From Cristatella mucedo (Eukaryota; Bryozoa; Phylactolaemata; Cristatellidae), in assembly GCA_009760855.2 (NCBI GenBank), contig WPIO01000017.1:808001-872000 (forward strand): DNA of 64,000 nt. The letters run 5' to 3'. The notes under the pieces were generated by a model that did not search any database, had not been told where the DNA came from, and saw only the letters and a program-made list of their open reading frames with translations. The translations under genes and the position numbers were made by a program. Shown here one piece after another: positions 1 to 10,100 of the stretch; positions within the stretch are counted from its first letter, which is position 1; the number at the start of each line of letters is the position of its first letter.

Positions 1-68
1 GTAATAATAATACATTTGTATAGCACCCTAAGAGAACCCAGTCACTTTCTAGGCAATTTACATATGCT
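1..68 (-). mobile_element. LINE-A/SINE-1 type 3' tail fragment
   Basis: An ATA-rich stretch is followed by the motif TATAGCACCCTAAGAGAACC and then TTTCTAGGCAATTTACATATGC. This is the reverse complement of the 3' tail shared by the LINE-A and SINE-1 families in this window. Only the tail is present and the element may begin outside the window, so it cannot be assigned to one family. Confidence 0.6.
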
Positions 69-111
69 TTTATCTACGATGAAGTAAACCATTTTTTTTG
101 AAATAGTCAAA

Positions 112-175
112 ATCACAGATCAATATGTGAAGTGCCTGAATAGAGATTAAGTTGTCTTAGGTTGCTATACAAATG
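112..175 (+). mobile_element. SINE-1 type 3' tail fragment
   Basis: The stretch carries GTGAAGTGCCTGAATAGAG, then AGATTAAGTTGTCTTAG, then GCTATACAAATGAATTATTT. This is the SINE-1 version of the tail (GAATAGAG rather than the LINE-A version GAAAGAG). No tRNA-like head is visible upstream, so it is a 5'-truncated copy. Confidence 0.6.
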
Positions 176-449
176 AATTATTTATATCAATAACCCAAAA
201 GTGTTTCTCCAAATTCTTAGTAAGATAGAACAGATTTAGGACTCCATCCTCTCACTGCAGTTCCTGCCAGACTGTACCCCCACACTGAAGTAGGACCTAA
301 GGCAATTTAGCACAGTGTGAGTGACAACTAGGCATGCCCAGAAGTGATCCCGAAGTATCTGGTGATCATGCCCTACTCGTCTTTGCTCTCATCTTTTCAT
401 GTTAAACTAATCACTTAGTTTTTCCTCCATGCTAATGAGACTACTAATC
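176..449. other. Unassigned sequence
   Basis: No coding frame or repeat was recognised here. The interval separates a SINE tail from a degenerate LINE. Confidence 0.3.
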
Positions 450-1190
450 TTCTTACGAGGTACATAGACCTGTTGCTGCCCACCACAGGAAATATTGTAA
501 ATATAACACTAATTACCAAAAGTCCCTGCCCATCTGAAAACAGCTGTTATCAGGCTACTCATCAAGAAGCCTACCAGAGATCACGAGAACCTTCATATGT
601 AACTTCTATCCAATCTCCCTACTGGAATTTTTATCTGAGGCACTTGAATGGGTAGTGGCAAAGGAATTAAGCGATAGCATCAGTTCATAAGATAGTAAGA
701 ATAATAATAATAAGACATTTGTATGGCAGCCTCAGAGAACTAAATTTCATTCAGTTTACTTATGCTGTTAGAGAAGTGTGTCAATATCAGATCTTGCTAG
801 CAAGTTCCGATCGGGATTTAGAGCTAACATGTCCCCAGAAACTGTTATGCTTTGGGTTTACAGTGACCCTTTGAACAATGCTGATCAGGCAGAGTAAGGC
901 CATTCTGCCAGTTCTCCAAGATCTCTCTGCAGCTTTAACGCAATTGACCATCACTTCTACGTGTGTCTAGTTATCACTTACACGGTGCTACATTGCCTTA
1001 GGTCCTACTTCAGTGACAGACGTCAGAGTCTAGATGTAAATGGCTGTCAGTCATACTGCAGGCCATAAAATATGGATTATTACTGGGTTCGATCTTGGGC
1101 CCCCTTCTTTTTCTATCTGTACTCTCCATGTTGCCGATGTCATCCCTAACGCAATGTTTGCTTGCATTCCTAAGCTAATGACTCTCAGCC
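450..1190 (+). mobile_element. Degenerate CR1/L2-like LINE reverse-transcriptase fragment
   Basis: With frameshifts allowed, the + strand reads through the order expected of a CR1/L2-type RT. A stretch like RPISLLPFLSKVLERVVAKQ lies near 560-670. Motif A remnants (QDLSAAL, ancestral LDLSAAFD) lie near 915-945. A DVNGCQS-like segment lies near 1030-1055, followed by a GPPSFSICTLHVADVIP-like segment near 1095-1150. Several stops and shifts make it a dead copy. It is interrupted near 695-775 by an antisense tail insertion. A further scrap reading KYADD, the catalytic motif C, appears near 1405-1420 after another inserted tail. Confidence 0.65.
700..776 (-). mobile_element. LINE-A type tail inserted in an older LINE
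   Basis: AATAATAATAAGACATTTG, then CCTCAGAGAACTAAATTTC, then CTTATGCTG form the reverse complement of the LINE-A tail. RT-like sequence lies on both sides, so this is a nested insertion. Confidence 0.55.
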
Positions 1191-1289
1191 CTACCTATAT
1201 GTTGGCCTTTTCTTAGCCTTTCCCTGCTTTCCCCAGCAGCATGCATTGACTGCGTTTGAACTTGGATGGCCTCTAACTGCCTGAAGCCT

Positions 1290-1386
1290 AAGAAGCCATC
1301 GTTTCTTTTGAAGCAAGGTGTGAAGCACCTGGATAGAGATTCGGTGCTCATTAGGTTGCTATGCAAAGGGCATTATTATTACGATA
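1290..1386 (+). mobile_element. LINE-A/SINE-1 type 3' tail
   Basis: GTGTGAAGCACCTGGATAGAG and GGTTGCTATGCAAAG precede a short ATTATTATTA run. It is a degenerate, tail-only copy. Confidence 0.55.
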
Positions 1387-1423
1387 ACCCAGTCGACGGT
1401 GGTCAAGTATGCAGATGACATAA

Positions 1424-1506
1424 TAATAATGATGATAAAAATACTACTTGTATCTAACTTCCTCAGAGAAATAAATCTCTTTCTAGGCACTCTACATATG
1501 CTGTAA
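1424..1506 (-). mobile_element. LINE-A type 3' tail
   Basis: ATAATAATGATGATAAAAATAC followed by CCTCAGAGAAATAAATCTC and TTTCTAGGCACTCTACATATG matches the reverse-complement LINE-A tail. It lies immediately after the KYADD scrap of the older LINE. Confidence 0.55.
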
Positions 1507-1764
1507 AGGAAGCATTCAATATGGTTAATGATATAGCCCTTGGCCTACGAGCATACCGACTATTAGCAGACTACAAGACATCCTAGATAAAACTACCAGT
1601 ACCAGTTAGAAGAGGACCTTCTACTGCTGGCACCTAGGACCGAACTCCAAGAACCCAGCATGCTGCATGCTCCACATCGGCACCAGAGCAGACCACTCCG
1701 GCATCCTAGCATCACCTCTTCTAGAAGCAGTAGCATCTGCCTTCCACCGGGTAGGGCGCATTTC
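1507..1764. other. Unassigned sequence, possibly older LINE remnant
   Basis: No frame was recognised with confidence. The region probably belongs to the same composite LINE debris that fills 450-1500. Confidence 0.25.
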
Positions 1765-2110
1765 TAACGACAAACATGTTAGAAATGCACCCAATTTTTT
1801 ATGTGTTCCAAATTAAAGAAAAGCATTAAAAACAATGATTTTGCAGATCGTGTCTAAACCGGAAGCAATATATCTGCAAATTATAAATTTACCAATCTCT
1901 GCATCATATGCGAGCTTTACTAGTGACATAACATGTTGAAACTTGACATGTCGAAGTACATTTTCGTAGCTTATTGCAGTAATGCTTGTGACTTCCAAAT
2001 AGCTTCCTTAAGTCTTGCTTGGGGCCTTGTAAATTTATTAACTCGGCCAAACACGGATCAACTTGAATTATGAAATGTGAATGTAGCACAGCATGTGAAA
2101 CATTTGATTA
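1765..2110 (-). repeat. Fold-back repeat family, single-arm copy
   Basis: The segment CTAAACCGGAAGCAATATAT at about 1853 starts a stretch that aligns by eye with the left inner arm at 62,545-62,700 (TAACCCGGAAGCAACATATT). Shared points include the TGACATGTCGAAGTACAT region and TAGCTTATTG. Sequence before 1853 (AACATGTTAGAAAT) also resembles the outer arm at about 61,372. Read on the - strand in the frame used by the other arms, residues such as YFD, MMQR and LLPV are shared, but stops interrupt. No convincing second arm was seen downstream. Confidence 0.5.
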
Positions 2111-2639
2111 GTCCATTTTGGACTTTGGCTGGATAAGTATTGTTATACATGCCCTTAAGCGCCATCGAACTTTATAGTTCGAATCATGTTTCATAATTAC
2201 AAGTAAAAAAAACATTTTAGAACTTTTTTAGGTTAGTCGAGTGTTAAACAAAGTGTCTGGCATCTTCTGAGTGGGTTGACACATTTTAAAAACATGTACC
2301 GAATCTGCTGATTTTTCTAGGTTGACGTGTTTGGACAGTCAGTCGCAGACTGACCTTGACTCTCCAATGACGTCAGAAGGGTCGACATTGCAGCGATTGT
2401 TCCACTAAAAGATATTTAATGTTGGCACGATGGCTCGGCGATTGCTTCGTTGGTCATCGTTACATAAATATTAATTAATCTGGCAGACACATATTAGGCT
2501 TTAGCATGGTAACACAAGCATGGAGCTGACCATGAGGTCGTGGCCAGCGCTTGGCAGCGTTTGGAATTACCAGGGAAGGCATGCCGAGGCTGACCCACGA
2601 GGCTGCCCCATCGCTGACACACGAAGGCCGATCGTGTCA
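2111..2639. other. Unassigned intergenic sequence
   Basis: Mixed-composition sequence with no recognised exon or repeat. The short frame beginning at 2520 is not supported by homology. Confidence 0.3.
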
Positions 2640-2966
2640 CGACACCTCCTGACTTGTACACATTTAAAACTAAAACTAAAACTGAAAACGCATCTATTTA
2701 TCTCAGTATTTAGTGGGTCCCTGTGATTCGTCCATTATGTGCTTATGGTTGCTTACAAAGTTGCATGCTGCCACTAACCACACTTGCATGCTGACCCAGT
2801 GCATGTCACCCCTAACCATGTTATTCTTGTTGTTCAGTGAGCATGCCACCACTAGCCATTCGTTCGTGCTTCCTTTGCAGCAAACGTAAAGTGCCTTGAA
2901 AGAGATGATTGAGTTCTCTGAGGGATTTATATTAAATGTTTTATTTTTGTTAATATTATTATTCTG
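2640..2966 (+). mobile_element. LINE-A 3' end (UTR and tail)
   Basis: The copy starts near the 3' coding end and carries the characteristic UTR string TAGTGGGTCCCTGTGATTCG. Then come CCACTAACCACACTTGCATG, GTGCATGTCACCCCTAACCA and the tail AAGTGCCTTGAAAGAGATG, ending in TTATTATT. It matches the reverse complement of the 3' UTRs at 23.1, 26.5, 31.8 and 61.6 kb. No reverse transcriptase remains. Confidence 0.75.
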
Positions 2967-3935
2967 ACCGTGCGACACAACACAGTCCAGAGCAGGAGCA
3001 TCACGTAGGTGTGCCCTTCAAGTTTGAGGGCTATCTATACGACATCCATGCAGTCACAGCCGACTCAGTCAGCTGGCTAGCGCTACTTGTCATTTGGCAC
3101 TGAGACCGAGCTTGCCTGCTCCCTTGTTTACACGTTGACGTTTTCTTCGAATATATGTATGTATATATATAAGGTGATGCCTGTTTCTGCATGTTTTTCA
3201 AGCCAGGCCACCGTGAGGTGGTGTGAACACCTTTTGCTTGTAGTGTCTGGTCTCGGCTTGTGTTCGTGCACATAGCAAGCCCCACCAGGTTGGCAGTGTT
3301 GGCATTTTGATTGGTGAGCCAACACTTAGGTATCTACTACGATTGAGCTGTTCTGGGAAGAAGACAGGCCTTTAGCAAACTTCTTGCGGGTGCTTGACCA
3401 CCTGCTCCTCCCCCTTTGCTCCCTTCGGGCATCAGCTGCAGACTGAGGCCTCAAGGGTGGCCGAGTGGCATCCCCAGTGGACTGCTGCACTGCTCACGTC
3501 CACCGGACTACCAGTGAGATCGAACCGGCTGCCTTGGACGACCAGGACGACTTGGACGACCTTGGTGCCACGTGTGACGTGCAACGATGATACTGTGAGA
3601 ATGGCTAGTGCAAGAACAGAGGCCTTCGGCTAAAGCAAGCAGCCAAGTCTTGGGTGTACGCCCGGACCTGTTGCCACCGTATCACGACCGAAAGCCGGCC
3701 GTCCACTGACCAGGAAGCCTGCTAGGTTCCGTATCCTCTGTCGAGGCCGTAGGTTCACCGAGCGAGGGGTGGGGCCCCTTCGTCTGATTCTGTGAGGAGC
3801 TGCACGGTGAATGGGTTTTCGTCGAGTGACAGAGCAAATGCGCTAGCGTGGCGGGTGCTGTGCAGTACCAAAGGTTGTGTGGCCCAGTAAATTCGTAGAA
3901 GTGTAACAGCTGGGGATTCGGCGTCCGAAAGAGAG
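2967..3935. other. Unassigned intergenic sequence
   Basis: Moderately GC-rich sequence with no recognised gene. Short open frames on both strands overlap one another and show no domain-like features. Confidence 0.3.
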
Positions 3936-3958
3936 GGGGAGAGAGAGAGGGGGGGAGG

Positions 3959-3991
<33 letters not shown>

Positions 3992-4026
3992 GGGGAGGAA
4001 GAGAGGGGGAGGGAGAAAGAGAGAGA

Positions 4027-4058
<32 letters not shown>

Positions 4059-4099
4059 GGGGGAGGAAGAGAGAGAGAGAAAGAGAGAGAGAGAGGGGG

Positions 4100-4178
<79 letters not shown>
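3936..4178 (+). repeat. Purine tract, imperfect (GA)n / (GGGA)n
   Basis: About 240 bases are almost purely purine on the + strand. The first half is interrupted by GGGG and AAA blocks; the second half is near-pure GA. Apparent long Ser-Leu-rich frames on the opposite strand are artefacts of this array. Confidence 0.95.
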
Positions 4179-4180
<2 letters not shown>

Positions 4181-4315
4181 CAAAGCACATGACCCGAGCG
4201 CTTTTATGCGAAAGCTTGCTTCCATTGAGAATCGTAGACAAAAAAGTGCTTTTTCCTCGAATGCTGTCTCTGCAAGTCGTCTCAGCTGGGTGTGTGAGCC
4301 CTTGCTTGTGTGCCG

Positions 4316-4452
4316 CGCTGGCTTGGCCCAGCGGTTAAGGTGCTCGCCCCGACCAAGGTCTGACCGAGGTCGTGGGCTCGGGGCCCCGTGGCACATGTAA
4401 AGTGCCTGAATAGAGATGGAGTTTTCTTAGGGCACTATACAAATAAATTATG
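4316..4452 (+). mobile_element. SINE-1, full-length tRNA-derived copy
   Basis: The head GCTGGCTTGGCCCAGCGGTT resembles a tRNA 5' half with an A box (TGGCCCAGCGG). A B-box-like segment (GTCGTGGGCTCGGGGCCCC) follows about 55 bases on. The body then passes into the tail GTAAAGTGCCTGAATAGAG and GGCACTATACAAATAAATTA. Total length is about 137 bp. It sits between the purine tract at 3936-4178 and the pyrimidine tract at 4461-4741. Confidence 0.8.
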
Positions 4453-4460
4453 CTTATAAA

Positions 4461-5946
<1,486 letters not shown>

Positions 5947-5952
5947 TTTATT
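5947..5952 (-). terminator. Candidate poly(A) signal (AATAAA) for the SAXO-like gene
   Basis: The - strand reads CCAATAAATAG about 950 bases beyond the stop codon at 6,901. It is the first canonical AATAAA I noticed downstream of that stop. A long 3' UTR is inferred from this alone. Confidence 0.25.
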
Positions 5953-6900
5953 GGACAACTTTTTTAACCGCGCCTCCCGCTAACAAGAACCGCGATCTGG
6001 CCATGCTCATTTCGAGACTTTCACACTTTATCCGATGCTTGAAAGGCTAGTAGGCGGTAGCGAAAAATGCTCGGGCATGACTGCAAAGGTCTGCAGGTTT
6101 GTAATGCCGTAGCAAATTGTCCACATTTTTTTCGGTTGCATTCGTAATGCCTCCTTGCCACTAAAGATATGAAGTGACCAAACAAATGGCTTCCACGACG
6201 TTGAGTTCAAAGCGCCACAGCCAAAGTCACAGACTGTGAATTCGCGGCACTGGCAGTAATCCAAGCTTACTTTGGTTTGATAGTGCTTCATGAATGAGGG
6301 ATGGCAGAAATGCTTGCTTGCACCAGACTCAAGGACGTCACTTTACACGAAGTTACACTGCACATAAAGGCACAGAAAGACAGCCTTACGAAACACGCCG
6401 GCCGAATCCTGTCGCGTGGTAGTGTTAAGCAAGCAGCTGCCGTTCGCTGGAAAAACCCGGCAGCGCTCGGTCGTCGGCTAGAGCGTGGCGTATGCAAATC
6501 GTGTAGAATGTGCACAAAGTAGCGAGCATCTAGCTGCCTTTAAAATGTCGTTGCTATACTATGACGAGACTATCTCAGACTCACACGCTAGCCTCGAGAG
6601 AAGCTCCTACGTCAAGGAAAGCTGCGAGCGAGTCGGTGCAGGCTCGGCTATAGCATGCGACTATAGGCGTTCGCTAAAATATGGCTTATGAATGATTAGC
6701 GTTATCGAAATATAGGTTTCTCAAAAAACGATGCTTGCCCCTTCCACTTGGGGTGTACTCTCCCACGGAGGTCGCACAAATAGCTCTGCGAAACGAATCC
6801 GCCTGAGCTGAGTGCAGCGAAGCCACATGGTCAGTCGCTGCCTGATGGCTGCTCACGAGGCCAGACCCGAGCCTTTTCCTACTTCAGGCTTGAGAAGGGA

Positions 6901-7104
6901 CTAACCGTAGTAATCCAGTGGGATGACACTCTTTCCTTGCCATCCCGATCTCTTTTGTGGCAGCACGTTTCCATATGGCTGGAACATATCGCTGTGAGTG
7001 GTTTGGTAGTACGTTTTGTAGAGGTCAGCATCACCGAGCACCACCTGGCTTTGCGTTCGCTTTTCGGCACCGTTGGAAATAGGATTGGTAAAACCTGGAG
7101 GAGG
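6901..7104 (-). CDS. SAXO-like gene, exon 5 (terminal)
   Basis: The acceptor on the - strand is CTGTCATTGCAG followed by CCT (phase 0). The frame gives 67 codons and a TAG at 6,901-6,903. It holds the clearest repeat of the gene, [20 protein letters not shown] followed by MFQPYGNV. The C terminus is [10 protein letters not shown] (CT)n run, seen as (GA)n on the + strand at 7,141-7,187, lies about 36 bases before the acceptor. Confidence 0.75.
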   Translation of the reverse strand, partial: PPPGFTNPISNGAEKRTQSQVVLGDADLYKTYYQTTHSDMFQPYGNVLPQKRSGWQGKSVIPLDYYG

Positions 7105-7140
7105 CTGCAATGACAGATATCTCTGTTATCCACACATAAT

Positions 7141-7171
<31 letters not shown>

Positions 7172-10100
7172 GAGAGAGAGAGAGAAAGTGAAAATAACTC
7201 AAGAAAGCAATTTTTCTTTTTTATATTCCATAGGTGTTCGGCGAACTCACTGGTAGCATGTGGAAGGCATAGCTCGTTGTTGAGCCACGCTGCACCTGTC
7301 TCCATTCATCCGTGTCACCAGGGGGAATGTCGCTGTGGTTTCTCTTGCCACCGTGGTGCCCTTTCTCGACTGAAAACAAATCCTACTGTGTTAGCAAGTC
7401 TGTCCAAGCCACTGCAGCAACAGTTGCAGCAGCAGTGGTACCTGGAATGCTACAGGGAAGAGGGCGTTTGCACTCGTGCAGTCCTTGTTATGGTACGATA
7501 CGAAAGCATGCACCCTTGTGACCAACTAATGCTGCCACGTGCATCTATGCATAGTGATGTAGATCCTGCGATGGCTACAATGCCCATAGAAAGAAAAATG
7601 ACAAGTCTTAAGATGTTCGAATTTAATATATCCTTCGAAACAATGTTTCCATATAATATAAGCATTTTTATTATAGGTTTATGATTAAGGTTCAAGACTT
7701 CAATATTGGGCTTATTTTGGACACTAAGAGACACCAGACTTTTCATAGATATATGTAGGTACATAAGTTTCTCCAACTGGTATGCAGTTCCAAAGAACAG
7801 GGGCAAAGCTGCTGAATCTTAAGTGGGTTTACTTGCAGTGCTGCACACAAATGGAACGTACACCATCTGCTAGATGCAAGAGGCTGCCATTTAATGCAAA
7901 ACTCTGCGAGCAAGCAAGGCCTGTGGAAGCAAGGTCGGTGCAAGTAAAGCCCACAGAATTGGCTTATGCCATGCATCAAGTAATCAACCGTATTACCACG
8001 ACGTTAGTTAGACAATGTTGCACACATTCTGATAGCTCAGGCAGAGGTGGCCAATGCTAAACGTCATGGCAAGGACACGAGCCACAGAGAAATGCTCACT
8101 CGATTGATATCCCTGTACTTTTCGCATGCAGAGCCTGAGCAGCCAATTTCTAGGAAACGCCATGAATCCATTGCCGACACGCCTACTTGTGGTGCAGCTT
8201 TTCATAGATCAGCCATAGTTGCACATGTGGCATGGCTCTAAGGCAAGCACTCCCAATTATCACAAACCGGTGTACTGTTAATGTGCAGCCACCAAGGCTG
8301 CCTGTTGATTGACGAATACAGTGCAAAATTCCTACTTTGACTAGCAAGGTCTGCCACGGCTTAGCTCCTTCACACCTAACTGAACTGTTGCTTCAGTCTC
8401 CTTTTGCACTCTGGTGATGTATGTGGATGTGGTATCTGCTTATGGAACTCCACAAAGCCACATGGACTAAGTGGTTGCTAAGCTGGAGAGTTTTCTGTAG
8501 GGCACTCAAAGTCTAAGTGGCTTTCGGTGCAAATATAGAAGCCAACAAAATATATCTCACGCAAAAAACGAATGTGAGATGCCCTGCTGCGTCAGGAGGA
8601 GAGAGCCGAGACAGTAAGTAGCAGCACAGCGCTGTTGGAATAGCTATGCCAGAGTCAGCAGCAAGGGAGAAGATGTCAATGAGTACAACTCATGGAAGTG
8701 GGTTCCACAGTCTGGGACTTGCAGAGCAAAAGCTTCTGTTGCCAATGGCTTCTCAGTGAAATGATGGAATAGCTAGTTCAGCGTCCACAAAGTACCTGAA
8801 GATGACACAATAAAGTAGCCCGAGAAAGGAAGAAAAACTTGTCATGCCGTCCTCCAGAATTAAACCCGAGACATCTAAAGCAAGAAGCAAGAGTCATGCC
8901 AACTCGACCATTTTGGCCGACGGCAATGTCTGTTGGCTACCGCATATGCACCAGCATATGCACCCGGAAGCACCTTCGGCTACGAGAGCTCTCTAGGAAG
9001 CTCTCTGGCAAGCCCCTAGTATTCAAGGCTTTCTGGAGCAACAACCTGAGTGACATAATAATAGTAGTAATAATAATGATAATACGTTTGTGTAGCACCC
9101 TAAGAGAGCTAAATCTCTTTCTGGAGACTTTATATATGCCATAAAGACAGTTTCATAGGTACCAAACTTCGGAAAACCACTGATCGGCATGGACTCTACC
9201 TGATTTCCGATCTTGGCCTCAGTGAGGGGGAAAGAATTGTGGAAAGCCACCACAGCCTGGGTGCTAAGGGGTGACCCGTCCATGCTACCTATCCATGGGC
9301 TCGTGCGTGCTTCGTAATCAAAGTCATCGGATTTGTTATTAGTGCTGCTTAACGGATCTACGAAAAGCATCCCCTGATTTTGAGCACTGTTGGTAATACT
9401 GACTTAGCTTGGTATGAGTGCACCTAAGGGTGTATGCTATGGAGCAACGATACCCTCACTAATGCAATGAACATGACCCACTATAAAAGGCTCAGCCGAA
9501 AAGTTTTCAGCCTTTACTGAAAGAATCCTGCACATTCGTGCCTCCATTAAGCCACCTCCGACTAAAGCAATCGAGGTTCCACAACCTGTGACCTTCTTTA
9601 AAAGGTTCTCCGAGGTTTCTGCATGCCATGTGGCTACCTTAATAAGGTCTAGCAAAAAGAGCTCGTCTCCTGATGACCCTATACCATCATAACTGTGGTC
9701 TTCACTAGCAGACCAACTTGGCCCTGCCATAACCAAGATTGTTGATGCTTCTTTGGGAAAAGGGGTCGTCCCCAAGTCCTTCAAATCGGCAATCGTTAGA
9801 CCCGTACTTAAAAAGCCTGGATTAGATACAGAGGTCCTTGCAAACTATCGCCCAGTTTCCCATCTTCCTTTCTTGTCAGAGATTCTTGAAAAAAAATTTG
9901 CTAAGCAGCTGGTTGAACATATTGAAAAGAATGAAATGTCAGAAACATTTCAATCAGGGTTCAAGAGGCAGCACTCCACTGAAACTGCTCTCCTCCGTGT
10001 TAACAATGACATTCTACATGGCAACGATGACGGGAATGTCACTGCTCTAGCTCAGCTAGATCTGTCAGCTGCCTTCGACATGATTGATCTCGATGTTCTA

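Noticed and set aside
9437-9784. 115-codon - strand frame as an extra SAXO exon
   Set aside because: It is antisense to the LINE-B region just before [12 protein letters not shown] and has no repeat signature.
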